64,000 nucleotides of DNA from Tetrahymena thermophila SB210 (Eukaryota > Ciliophora > Oligohymenophorea > Hymenostomatida > Tetrahymenidae), in the NCBI RefSeq assembly GCF_000189635.1, contig NW_002476457.1, positions 372,001-436,000 on the forward strand. Reading direction: 5' to 3'. The first letter of the stretch is position 1. Each line of letters opens with the position of its first letter. A model generated the notes under the pieces. The model had not been told where the DNA came from. It was given only the letters and a program-made list of their open reading frames with translations, and did no database searches. The position numbers were made by a program, and so were the translations under genes. Below are positions 25,698 through 40,100 of the stretch, piece after piece.

Positions 25698-28600
25698 ATG
25701 CTAGCTCATTAACTAAGCTTCTACTAAATTTTATGTGAAGTTTTATATAATTCTTTGCCATATTAATAAATAGTTATTGCTGATATGAATCAAAATGTTC
25801 TCTAAATTCTACAAATAAAATAATATCCTCAATATATAATTATAGTCATATATGGCCAAGCGTTAAAAATAATTGATATTAATAATGATTATTAATTTGA
25901 ATAAACTATTTAAATACCAGCTAAGTAAATTGTAATGAAAGACTTCCTTCTTTTTGCTGTCACTACTGATAACTTCATACAGGTTTTTAACTTTGATTCT
26001 GCTACAAAATAACTAAATTTTATAACCAAAAAACTGATGAAGGAATATTAAATTAACTTAGATTGCATTTGCGTAGAATCTAGCTTTAATTATATTTATG
26101 GAGGTTGGTAAGGAAATCTTATTATCTTAGAATTTGTAAATTAATCTTAAATAAGTTTAATCTCTACGAGCAATAATCAAAATGGCTCAGCTTAAGAATC
26201 ATATTATGTGATCAAAGTAGACTAATTTGTTTATATAAGTAATTATCTTTATGGCTTGAGTATATTTAATGTAGAAGATTTGCATAATCCAATTTTTGTA
26301 ATCACTCTAAAAATAGTAGGTGCTTAGTCTACACAGTCATATTTATTTTAGAATGAGAAAATTTTATATACTAACTCAGAGTACTATGGAGTTTATATAG
26401 TAGACGTATCAGATTTGTATTAAGATCAAAGTAAATTTATTACTACTAGTGAATAGAGTAATTTAATATCTAAAGTTTCACCAGATGTAGTTTTAAACTA
26501 ATTTGCTATCACCTCAGATGAAAAATTATTTTTTTTAGGAGTCAGATCGATTGGCATACAGATTTATGATATTTCGAATCTTTAAAATAAAATGAATCCC
26601 GTATTTTTGTAGTTGATTAGTGCTTACGGAAATTTTTCAAATATGATATTTTTTGGTTCTAACTATAGATATTTTGCTGTTTCTACTGAATCAAATATTC
26701 TCATATTTTAGTAAACTGTAGAAATTGAAGATTAAGATTATGTAGGATTATATAGACAAAACTTAAGTGTGAATATTTAGCTCGATTAAAAAATAGATGA
26801 TTATTTTTCATTATGTTTGGTTAATAATTTATACTTGGTGGTAAGAGGTGGTTTAACATATTAATTTTATGTTTTAGATTTATCTCTCCCTTACTCTTAT
26901 CAGTTGATAGTTAAATCTCCATTTCTGCTTTAAGAGTTTGTTGTTAATGGGATTCTTAAAAAGAGTGCCCTTTATCATTTGGAAAAAAGGCAGTATTTAC
27001 TATTAGCTTATTCTAAGAAAATATTTGTGTATGAAACGTAAAGTAAGAATTCTTTAAATTAGCCTTAGTTTGACTTAACTTACATTTTCTCTCTCGATTT
27101 TGTTTATTAAGTAAATGACATGACATCATCGAGCAACGAAGATTACCTTTTTATGTGTTATTCAAAATTTATTATTGTTTTAGATATAAGAAACATAACA
27201 GATTTCAAAGTTGTTTAAATTATTGAAAAATTAGAATAATTTACGAATGACTACTCCTCTATTGCACTTGCCCATGATGATAAGTTTGGCATTATAACTG
27301 TTTTACAGCAAGCTGCGATTTTTTTTGAGCTTGATTCTCATTTTTAAATAAAATACCTAAGTAATCTTAGCTTGTATGGAGCATTTTAAGTGGAATACGA
27401 CAAGGGTGGCAGAAATTTATTTTTCATTGCTGATGGCATTTCTGGCGTTACTATCATAGATTCTTCAGACAGAAAAGATCCTAAAATAAAATCAACTTAT
27501 TACATGAATAAATAAATCATATCAATATTTTAGCCTTTTAGCATGCAAAATTCACTGCTTCTGAATGAATCACAGCTAAGTATTATAACAGTAATTAATT
27601 TTTCAGACTTGGATAAAATAAAAACTGTGTAAAGCTTTTTCGACACAAACGAAGAATCTCATTAATGTATTATAGATTCCTTTAATAGGGTAATGATAGT
27701 CATGGAAATGTCAAATATAAAAATTTACTTCCTTGAGAAGTAAGCTAAAATTTTAAGATAAAACTTTTTTATATCTTAAATGTCTTCATCCACTTAAGTT
27801 ATGTTTGATTTTTAAAATAAAATTGATGAGAAAAAGATAAAATTAGAGGCATAAAACGAGTATGCACAAATAGGGGAGGACTGTGTGATATACTTTTTCC
27901 CATACTATATTTAAAATTAATATTAAATCTAAAGCTTAAAAGTATTTTATGAGCCTTACGAATAATAAAATATACTTCCTAGCTGGATCAGCCTTGATAA
28001 AGTTTATCAAGTTATGCAATTCAATCCTCCAAAAGAGCTATTTACAGGTCAAAACACAACTCTACTCTTTTAAATATAACTATAAACAATCTTTGAAAAT
28101 ACTGATTTCATTCTCACATCACTTCCTTTAAATATTTCATCTGCAAATTCTTTACTCATACATTAGAAATTAGTAAAAAAATATTGATAAATTATCATTT
28201 TAAATCAATTTTTAATTTTGAATAAAATTTTAATTCAATTTTTTTTAATTTCTAATAAAATTATTTTCAAAAAAGATCAAATTAATTTTATAAAATATGT
28301 TTAAATCAAAACTAAATAAATTGTTTAATATTTATAAGTTGTTATTTCATAAAAACTTAAAAAAATTCAGATAAATTAATATATCATTAACTATTATCAA
28401 AAGATATTTATTATTTTTTAACTATTTTAAGCTGTTTTTAATAAAATATAGGTTAAATATGGATGGTTAAATAAAGATGGATTTGTTTCTCAAGATTTAA
28501 ATCCTTTTAAGAATTTTCCTTAAGAATTAATTCAGAATTTAAAAAAATCGTATAATGACAGTTAAATAGATGCATTATTATCATATGTACGAATAAAGCT

Positions 28601-31600
28601 GATTAATTCTAATTTATTTTACTTGTTTTCAATTAACATAAATCGTTCTCTCTTTTTAACACCAGCACAATAAAAGTGTTAATATAATAAAGAAAAAATC
28701 TGCTATATCTAATCTTTATAATCTTCAGTATCATTGACAATATACCTGTTAAACAATATAACTTATTTTATGGATTAAAATTTTGATGGGATTTTATCAT
28801 AATTTTACCAAAATAATACAATATTGTTGCTATAAGGGTCACCTGAAATTATAAATAGCTATTTAATATAAAACTTATCTATTTATTCTAACCAAACTAT
28901 TCGCTAATAATATATTTAATTCAAACTTTCAGATAAGCTAGATTATGATTGGCAATCCTAATTTACTTATGATTAAGTATAATTTATATGGTATAAAAAA
29001 AATATTACAAATATAAAAACGATTCAAGACCTTTATTCACAAAAGTATCCGAATGGCCTTTAAGTTGAAACAGAGTTCTAGTTATCAATTAATATTAACG
29101 ATATTTACTCATTTCATCCCACTTTGACTCTCAAAATATAAGTAAATAATATCTATCATCTCTACAAATTTCATACATTTTATTTAAAAACTATTTAAAA
29201 TATGTAATCAATTTATTTTAATTTAAATCAAATATTTTCTCTAAAATCAAAGCTTAATAAAAAATCAAGAGCTATTTAAACCTCCGCTAATAACATCAAA
29301 ATTAAGATTTTATTTTCATTTGCAAAAGTAAATAACAATTACTTAACAACTAGTATATTAATAGGGAATGAAAAACTTTTTAAATACCACAATTTTACGG
29401 AAGTAAATATGAATTAAATTTTTTATACATAAAAAATTTGGGATTATTTTTCTCAAAAAAAACTCTACCCTCTTAAACTGTATCATTTTATTTGATCAAA
29501 GAATTAAGGTATATTTAGGCTCAGTTATAGTAAATATCAATAATTCTAAATATTATTTTTTTAAATTTTAGTATAAGAAAGTAAATAAAAATAAGTGATT
29601 ATATTTAATTTTAAAATAGTTTTTAAATAATTTTCTACCATTTCATATATAATTTTAGGATTGAAATAAATTTTCACTTTTTAAATTACAAATTTCATAA
29701 TTAGAACAAATAACTAATAAATGATTTTTTTTAAATGATATACTATTATTAAAATAAAAAGATTATTCTAAATATCTAGACTTTTTTAATATACTTTTTA
29801 AAAATATTTTATTATGTTAGATAATGAATTAAGAAAAAAATTATAAAATAATCAAATTAATTATTTAATTTTCGAATTTAGGCATATTTTGATGAAAATC
29901 AAAAAGAAGAGCTTCCTTAGAATTGCATAAACTCTTGGATTTGCTTTGATGGATAGATTTTGTCTGGTTTTGCTTCTTTAAATTAGTATGATGATTAATA
30001 TAAAATTTACTTTTTAGTAACAGATGGCTATGAATTACATGACGAAATTTTATTGTTAGATTTTAGCATTTACTCAACAAAATAAATTTTGAAAATAAGT
30101 GCCATAATAAGCGGAATATTATTTATAATCTTAATGTGTTATATTTTCAGATAAAACATCCAGCGAATATTTTTCTATAATTACTATCTTCATTAGACTG
30201 AATATGTACACAATAGTGAGGATGGTAAAATTTATAAAAAGCTATTCCTAAGATAGTTTAATTGGAAAATGGCTCATAAAATCTTTGTTCTTTTAAAAGA
30301 GAGCTTCAGAGAAAATGAACTAGCTAAAATTGTTGATTTTGATGGTGCAGATGATGATAATTAGGATAAATTTTCAACATTTTACTTAAACTATATTAAT
30401 TAAATTGGAGATTTAAATGAAGAAGAATTCATTACTGATTGCATTTCTATTATATAAAAAAATTAGAATCTGTTTCATAACCTTCAATTAGAAAGCCTCA
30501 AAAAGAATAATTCAGAATTAAGAGAAGCTCTCATTTCCATATTTTTTAAGTATGCACTTTACACAGACTAGAATTCTTTTTATGTCTACACGTAAATAAA
30601 AAATCATTTTATGATAAAATCCAGGGGTATTAATTGGTATAAGGTAATTAAATTAATTAGCTATTTCTTTTCTAATTGGACTAAATTTGAAAATTCAAAT
30701 AAATCTATTTTTTTTTTAAATTTACATTTATTTATCTAAAAATTTTCCTTTTTGAAGTTTATTATAAAATGTAAAAAATATAGAATTTGGTCAATGAAAA
30801 AAAGATATTATTTTAATAAAATAATCAATAAAAATTATAAAATTACGAAGAGTCTTCATCTAACACAAAGGGAGATAACACTTAAAAATCATCAGAAGAT
30901 ACCCAATAGTCTAGGATTTCATATTAAGATTTACAAATAAACAACGAAGAGTTAAAAAAATGTTTATCTGAACTAAAGCAATAAGAAAAGCATAAATTCG
31001 GACTAGATTATGACATTAAAATAATATAAAATGCTATTAAATCAGATTATTTTGGATTTGATTACATATTTGATCTAAAGACTTATAGGTAATGTTTCGG
31101 AGAATCACTTCACATCAATAATTAGTAAATAGGAGAAATACTTTGCTATAAAAAAGAATTAAAGAACATCCTAGATAATGATTTTAAATTAAATTATTAA
31201 AAATCAAATAAATTGAGTTAGATTTTTGATAATTTAAACTTGGGGTATAAAAGATATCCAATAGTTTTAAGTAAAATAGAAGATTAAAAGGAAGTTAGTG
31301 AAATTAGCTATGATATCGAGCTAGATAGCATCACTTTTAAAATAGATTTGGAAAACCTTAGTCAAGGATAATATAAAATTTAATTATTCAATACACAGAA
31401 GTATCTTATATTCCAATTTTCCTTTTTGATTTTATTTAAATGCTAAATATCTGATTATAAAAAAAAAATAAAGATGTTCACTTTTAGCTCATCACAAAAC
31501 ATCTTTTAATAATAAAACTAAAGAAAAAATATAAAAAATCTTACTCTACCAAAAAAGACCACAAATTCAAAAGGATCACACAAATTTGGTTTTTAAAAAG

Positions 31601-31731
31601 GGATTAATTTAAGTCTCTAATCCATAATAAAACGTCCAAACAACCTAAGAAGGAAGGAGAAAAATTCCACTTTAAAATTTGAGGATGATTCATTCAATAA
31701 TAATAATGATTATGAAAACGTAGATTTTTGA
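25698..31731 (+). CDS. LVIVD-repeat / cadherin-like membrane protein (paralog 2)
   Basis: Predicted 1,624 residues in four exons with introns 28173-28451, 29142-29881 and 30644-30783, all phase 0 and at the same places as in the paralogs. The outer part has propeller-type repeats (ALKIIDINN, LIILEFVN, IQIYDISN, VTIIDSS). A cadherin-like piece (INSWICFDG...LSGFAS...VTDGYE) leads into one membrane span (ILKISAIISGILFIILMCYIF). The tail opens with a Lys/Arg-rich block, has a WYK motif at the intron border and ends in an Asn-rich, acidic stretch before TGA at 31729-31731. The N-terminus is weak: the ATG at 25698 gives no clean signal peptide although paralog 1 has one, so an upstream exon may be missing. 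The 740-nt intron keeps an open frame for about 140 codons, so an alternative longer exon is possible. Confidence 0.75.
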
Positions 31732-34116
31732 TTCTTCAAAAAACATAAAAAAGTATAGCTTTATATGTTTTAAATTGTCATAAAACTAAGTTAATCTTAA
31801 TAAATTAAAACTTTGCCAAGTTATTTTCTATTAATGACTTTGTAAATGTATTAATTTAAGTTATCAAAATTGATGTAAAAATGAAAATGTTAACATTAAA
31901 AACAACTAATTATTTAAATAAAATTATTAAATTAATTAAGTTTTATTATTAATTTAACCTAAATATTACGCTCATGTAAACCTAAAGTATTCTAACTTAA
32001 ATGATACATGAGTAAATTATATTTTTAATTGATATTTAATCTTTAAATGCTGTCTTATTAATATTAAAAATCACATGAAAAACGTTTTAATTATTTCATG
32101 ATTATTTAGAATATTATCTACATTTATATTGTATAAAAATTAAAAGTTAATGCTCCTAGTTATTTATGCTTTATTTAATATTTAATGCACTGGATTTATA
32201 CATTTTGAAATTATTAGTTTGAAAAGCACAATACAGAATTTCACCTTAAAATAAATAAAAAATTTCATTAAAATATTATAATTAAGCTCTAAAAAAATGA
32301 TAACTTACAAAAAAAATGATATTAAATAAAAAATTAAAACAAATTAAAAGTTTTGTAAGTTTAAAAAACAAGAAAAAGAAGTATATAAAAAGTTAAGCAA
32401 AATAAAACAATCATATTAAGTAATTTGAATTGTATTTTTTGATTAGTAAGATAGAAAAGTAATCAAATATAAGGCGCTAAAAATTAATAATTATTTATTC
32501 CTAAATGAATCAATTTTTGTTAATAAAAGTATATTAAAATGCAAAAAAATTGTAATATTACAAAAAAAAATTATTGAACAGAAAAATATGTAACAAGTTA
32601 TTAAAAATAATTTTTTTAAATGCATTTTCTAAGAAAACTTATAAAATATGAAAGATCTTTACAATACGATTCTATAAATTATTTGTAAAACTTGGTTCTT
32701 TATTTAATCAGAAAACTAAAAAATATATTTTTAAATTGTTATTATTAAAATATCTTTATAAATAATTTTTATAAAATCTATTATTTTATTGTATTTTTAA
32801 ATTGTTTATATTACTTTATTAAAATATATGTGATTCTTTTTTTAAAGAATTTACTTATTAAATAATGTAAAAATAAATATCTATGTTAATTAATATAAGT
32901 AATTCATAAAAATTTATTTTAACATTATATTGTTATCTATTGGTTGATTATCAATTTAAAAAAATTAATTCATTATTTTATCAAAAATACAAATAAAAAA
33001 TTATAATTTAGTTTTAATTTTGATGTTTGTTTTCAAAATTTACTCTACAAAGTACATTGAAATTATAATTTTTGTAAAAGAAACTAAATTTTATTGAAAT
33101 TCTTTTACTAAAATATTTACATAAATTTAATTATCGAAATTATTTACAAAAACTAAAAATGTTTTGAAAATAAAAACTAGCATAATTATCATAAATTTTT
33201 TAAATAGTGTAATTTATATTCAGTTAATATTGAAGTCTAAAAAATAAGTAAGCACTCTGACTTACTAAGTATAATTTAATACTTTATTTAGAAAAAAAAT
33301 GTATGTAAGTATTTAGTAAATCTAGTATTTATGGATATAAATTAATTTGATTATACTTGAAGATTTAAGGAAAATATCAAATTATTAGTCCATTAACAAA
33401 ATACCTGTTACTGATAATAAAAGGCGAATTTAATTAATCTATGAAAGTTCTTAGTTTTTTTACTCCTTTTAATTATACTTTTATAAGTATTTAGATTATT
33501 TACTTGAACTATTCAAACCAAAAATATTTTTAATAACTAAAATCTTATAAATCGAACTTGGAGATATTTCTTTAATAATGAAAAGGTCATAAACCATTAT
33601 TGATAATAGGCAAAACTTCCAATAAATATTTAAATTGAGTATTTTTTGCGTTTTTCACATTTAACTCCACTATGAAATATAAAATGCTACGTATCAGAGT
33701 TTAATATCGTATTGATTAATTTTAGTTTAGTAAATAGAGTTATTCAAGTTGAATGTTGTACAGAAGAAAAAATGTATGGTTATCCTCAAAATTTTTTCAA
33801 GAAAATATTGTCTTTGTTAGCAAAAATTAAAATTAAATAATAAGCAATTGAATAAAGCAAGAAATTATGAATAAAGCAAAATCATAGTAATAGTTAGTTA
33901 TAATCTTTGATTGCATTTGATTGATATATTGATAGATAGGTTATTTATCATTGTTATTTCACATGCAAATTTTAATCATATTAATTTTTAATTAATCAAT
34001 TAAATTTAAGCACTTAGCAAGTAAAATTTAAGCTTGGAGAAAGGTCATTTATTTTCACTGAAATTTAGAAAAATAACAAAATCTACAAGTTGTTCATTCC
34101 TTAATTACTCCATAAA
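31732..34116. other. 2.4 kb intergenic region
   Basis: AT-rich spacer between two tandem LVIVD paralogs. I looked for exon-like stretches on both strands and found none that holds a frame with balanced composition. The part at 33660-33800 is a little richer in GC but breaks in all frames. Confidence 0.5.
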
Positions 34117-37100
34117 ATGATAGTTTAAGATTTATTTTTGAGCAATTTTCTTTGGATTCTTTTTATAATTTACTAATGCAGTCATAAAGTTGCTGCAGAC
34201 TTTTCCTAGCAGCCAAATTAAGTAGAAAGAATATATGAACCCATACCTTCTACTTACATAAATCTGTTAAATATAGCCAACAAAACAAATAATTTTAATC
34301 CTATCCAACAATTATAAATACAGAGTTTCATGAGTGTAAAACACCCGTCTCTAAATGTAATTTATGTTGCAGCGCTAAACGGAGGACTATTTGTATTAGA
34401 CTCAGCTTCTCAGGTATAATTTTAGTACTTCAATATGACTTGCAAGAAAGTCTTCCTCAGAAATGGCCAACTTTATGCATCAATGGGTAAAGAAGGGTAT
34501 TCAATATTTTAAATGAACCCACAAAATGGCTTCTTAACCTTGGTTATCAATAACTAAATAGGAAGTTCGGTTGATAGCATCTATGTAGACTAAACAGCTT
34601 AATTCATTTACATAGGAAGCGAAGGGTATATATATTTAATTTAAGTATCAGGTTAAGGCTAAAAGCAAACCGATTATGCTGTCTCTATGCATGTAGGAAT
34701 CTACTCAGGAGAGTCTAACTATATTTATAGTACTTAAGATGAGTAATATTTGATGGTTGCCAATTTGGGAAATGGTGTTAGTGTGATAAACATCTCTTAG
34801 AAGAACTAACCTTATTTAGTATCTCAAAAGCTTCCAGAATGGCAAGTTGTGGATCTCAAAATGGTTAGTAAAGGGTAGATTGTTTATGCCATCGAAGAAT
34901 GGTATGGGTTATTTATCGGGGATTTCTCTTCACTCTACGTAAATGAAAATATCTTCAAAGCAAAAGATTAAGTATGGGTTAATCACCTTAGTTTTTAAGC
35001 TACTTCAAGAGCAATAGAAGTATCTTCAGATGAAAAATTCTTATTTGTAGGACTAAGACAAATAGGGGTTTATATATTTGATATTTCAAGTAGCTAAAAC
35101 AAACTGAACCCAATTTTAATATAAAAAGTCTAAATTAGTGGCTTGGCTAACCATATTTTTATGTATAATTCAGATAACTCTTTCCTCTATTCCAATGGAT
35201 GTTGTGTTTCAATTACTAATAAAGTAGAAGCAAATTTCAACACTGATATTCCTAATGTATTTAACACTCACATATCTCGCAGCTTCTAAGTATTAGATGT
35301 AGATACAATTCCTTGGGATTACAAATATTCTTCAAATAGCTAATAACTTTATCTGGCGGCAGCCTTCAATGGATTACAGGTCTTCTAACTGCAAAATAGC
35401 ACTTTTCTTCCTCCAATTAAGCTTTTCTCATCTAATTCTTATCCCTCTACTAGTACAGATACAGTTACTTTAATAGAGGAAAAAAATCTGCTCGTATAAG
35501 GCAGTTCAGAAAAAGGAATCATATTATGGGACATTAAAAATTTAACCTCAATTAAAAAAGTAGGAGAATTTAATCACCCTCTTCAAAACAGTGATAGTGA
35601 TGGAATAGTCTATAATTCAAAACTGTAATTTTCTTTATAAATTAAAATTTAATTTAATTTTATTCTAAACCCACATTTTTTTAAAAAACCAAGATAAATT
35701 TTAATTCTTTAAAAAATATTTTAAATCAATTAAAAATTCTAAAAAGTGAAGTTTTCCATTAAAGACGCATTTAATTCAATAGAAATATTATTCCAATTTC
35801 AAAAAATCCAATAAAAACTATTTAACTTTAACAACAAATTCAAAACAATTTTAAATAAATAATTAAAAAAGTATTTTATTTACATTGAAAAAAATATATA
35901 AAATATGTAATTTAAATTCAAAAATACCAAGCAAAATCATTTTTATTAAAATTTTCAAAGTAATGTTTTAAATTCTAGAATCTTACCAAACAAAATTTTA
36001 TATAAAAATGATTAGCTTGTCTTAATTCTGAATTAAAATCTAATTAAGTTAGCTTAAAATTAAAATAGTTTAAATTAAAATATTAATTAAGATTTAATTA
36101 ATTTTAATTTCAATAGAAACACATAATTTGATAATTTAATCAAAAATATTTAGTTTTAAAATCAAATTTTATAATTTTAAATTCTTATTTTTCTATAAAA
36201 ATATTAAAAACAAGATTTATTTTTTTACATTTTCTAAGAAAATAAAAATTATTTTAATGAATATTTTACTGTTTTTATTTATTTAAAAGAAATATAATTT
36301 AATTTATTTATTTATTTACTTTTAAGAGGTTGTTTGGCTATTGCAAATGGATACTAAGGAGCTTATTTATTAGACATTAATGATTTAAATAATTTAAAAA
36401 TGATTAGTGAAATAAATGTTATAGACTATGATATGTAAGTTACAGCTGAGAGTATTTTAATGACTTAAGATGCAAATTACTTAGCCATATCTCTAAGATA
36501 TTATGGAGTATTAATATTTAATATGAAAATTCTTAAGAGTCCTAACCTTATAAGTAATTTCATAACTTATGGAGGGGAAAAATGTATATTAAGCTATGAT
36601 GAAAATTACATTTTCGTTAGTGATGGCTATAAAGGAATTACAATAATAAACTTTGTTGATAAGGAAAATGCTTATATTTAATCAAGCTTAAACCTAGGGG
36701 CACAGGCTTTATATGCTTATTAGAGCAAAATAAATCAGAATATAATTTATGTATCTTTAATAGAAAATGGATAGCTAGCAGTTATAGATGTTTCAAATAA
36801 AAGTAATCCTTACAAAATGGCTTAAATATAATATGGATTTGAAAAATCTTTCGCCCTGCGTGAAGCACCAAACCAACAATTTATAACTTATTTAACTAGC
36901 AATGGGTTACGCTTCTAATCGATAAGCTTCCCAATAAAAATACATACATAGATCAGAAAGATAATATAAATTTAATAGAATCTCTAAAAAACTTTTATCA
37001 TTGTCTCTTCAAATGAATAATTTAAAGTTGGGGAAACTGTTGAACTAATATTCTCATCAATATTATTTAATCAGTCTATTAAATTAGAAAAAATTTTTTA

Positions 37101-40100
37101 TTACAAAGAATTTTAAGTCACTTAAATTGAATAATGGATGTAGTTTAATTAAGACAAGAATAAGCTTAGAATGACAATAGATAAAAATGCCATATAAAAT
37201 AACAATGGTTTGAATATCGTTCTATTACAAATACTAATACAACTGAATCAAACTTCATTCATTTCATAAACCTACTCAATTAATCAAACTTAGTCCTCTT
37301 AAATCTACCAAAAGCTCGTAAATAATTTATCATTAAACTTATATAATCCTATAGAACAAATCTTTTAAATTTTATATAAATAATAAATCACAACAAGCAA
37401 AAAAAATTCAAAAAAAATATTTTCAATTAAAATTAAATTCTTACCGAAAATTTTTATGGATTTAGTTGCGATTTATTTGCAAGTGCTGTTGCCTGATTTA
37501 TTATTAGATAATTTTCGAAACTTAAATTTTAATTTATTTAAGTACTATTTGAAAATAAGTTTAAATTTATTTTGGATTTACATACTTATTGATTTTTTTT
37601 AATGAATTAGAAACAAAGAGCTATATTGAACGATAATGACTATCTAAATTTAAATAACTTCTAACTAAATTCAAACTTTTATATAGATTTAGACAACACT
37701 CCTTAGTACAGCAATATTACAGCAACTTAAGATTATATTAAACAAATCTTATTATAATCAATTTATTACCAACCTATAAAATTTAACGTTGTTTCTAGTC
37801 TAGTTTTAAATTTAATTTACTCAGAAAATAATTAACCTATTTCTACAATTTCATAAACTGTGAAAATTATTATCTAAATATTTGATGCCTAATCTTATTT
37901 CATAGAGAATACGGTTGCTCTTTAAGCACAGATAAGCATGTCCTAGGATTTTAAATCAGTTGTTATTGAAGGCCAAACAATAGATGTGAATCAGATTCTT
38001 TTAGATGGAGTTGAAGCTGTATTTTATTAATAAATTGATTAAATTTTAGTGTAAGTTACCCTCATAGATAACATCAATTTTGATGTAGTTCAAACTTATA
38101 AAGTTTCCTAATTATAATTTCTCAAAAATGCAAAACAGATTAACAACTATAACTCTCTGAAATAGTAATTTGAAGATTAAATCAGCGAACAACTGACAGG
38201 TATTTAAACTAAAAATAATTATTTTTATTTACTTAATTAATTATTCCTTTATAAATAGTTGATAAAGTATACACATTTACATTCTCAAGCAACACTTTTT
38301 AGTATCTGCTACCTTAGCAAGAAGGTTTACAATTTTAGGTATTTTAATAAATTAAAAAAAAAATATAACTTTAATCTATTTATTAATTAGAAGTCATACT
38401 TTTATGAATCAATCAATAATTCTTAATCTTCGAATTTATATTTTTATGAATTAATAAAAAATTCTTAATATTCTTTTAATTTAATGAATTAATATGAATG
38501 AATTTGTTTAATTTATAACATTAATTATTTTATTTTTGAGTATTTAAAATTTTTGAAATTATTTTTTTGTATTTTTTTAATTTGAATTTTATAATTAAAA
38601 AAAGGCATTTATAAAAAAAGACTCAAATACTTATGTCAATATATAAGACATTGACTGGATTGATTTTGATTCTAGTAATAGATAGTTTAAATGGTAAGGA
38701 AGTTTATCATAGCTTTCAAAGAGATATACAATAGTTATCAACGCCACTCTTACCAACTCAAATAAATATTGGGCTGAAGATTCTTTTGAAATTCATTTTG
38801 AGAGGATACCTGTCGAATTAATTGTCATGATATGCTTAATAAGCTTTTTCTTTGCTTTAGTTATTCTTATATTATATTGTTATAGAGCTAAAATTTAATA
38901 TTTTAGATATTTTGAAAGATACAGCTATTCAAGTGAACCTGCAATAGTCAATAAAAATTTCTATAAAATTATTATGCTTATTCCTAACTATCTAGGGGAA
39001 TTTCATAAGCTTTGGTAGTAATTTATAAAAAACGAAAAAAAAGAGAATAAAAGTGTGAAATTAAACTTTAAAAAATATTTAACACCTTAATCTAAAGAAA
39101 TTGATGTGCAGCTTTTAATAGACAAGCTTAAGAGCATATATGAATTAAATAAACATTTTTATTCCAAACTAAAAGATTAAGAATTCAAAGTTACCAATTT
39201 TAGGCTTTCGAATTTAGTGAGAGGTGCCTTTTCAAGGTAAATGCTATAAGAAGATTTAGCTACATTAGAAGTTTATCAATAGTTAAAAGCTATTGCATAG
39301 AAAAAAGGATTTCGCAAAGATTGGTATAAAGTAAATAATTATAATTTCTTAAGAATTCAATAATTATTTTTTTAAAACACACTAAATTATTTTAAATCAA
39401 TAAAAAAAACTAAAATCCTTCAATAATCAAAAAATATTTTAAATTAAGAATTTAAATTCAATTATTAATAAATAAATTAATTTAAGTAAGTATAAGTAAA
39501 ACGATACTTTTTTAGGATGCCTAATCCTATTTAACAATCATCAATCCTAATCCACCCCACTTTCTTTTAGTTATGAAATGATGAAAGAAAATGGAATTTA
39601 AAAAATACCCAATTCTTCTTATTCCTGTCACTTTTTTATTAGATGAATTTCACATATTTTGTAAATTAAAAAATAATTAAAATAAATAGATGAAGTGTAA
39701 TCAATTATTTTAACGGTTTTCCTTTTTAAAAATAAAATAACCTCTAACTAATATAATATATATTTATGCAAATTGACAAATAACCTCTAACTAATATTTT
39801 AGAGAAAATGATTTAATATTCAAAAAAATTTAAAATATTTTAGCTTTAATTTTATATTTAATTAAAAATTTAGTTGTTAAATTAAATTTAATTGATTTTA
39901 ATAAATAATTAATTAGTATTACACTAAGATTGTTTACCCTGAAAAGATTAATGAAAAAGTACCTGTGCTTACAATAGAAGAGAGTAACAGCCATACTAAT
40001 GTTGATTCGTACAATATGTCTTAATTGGAGTAAAACTTTCCAATTATTATTATTGACGAAAGCAAAATAATATTTACCTTAGAAGAGGCGAATTCAAATT

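Noticed and set aside
33660-33800. Possible exon upstream of LVIVD paralog 3
   Set aside because: All frames are interrupted by TGA within short distances and no splice arrangement joins it to the signal-peptide exon.
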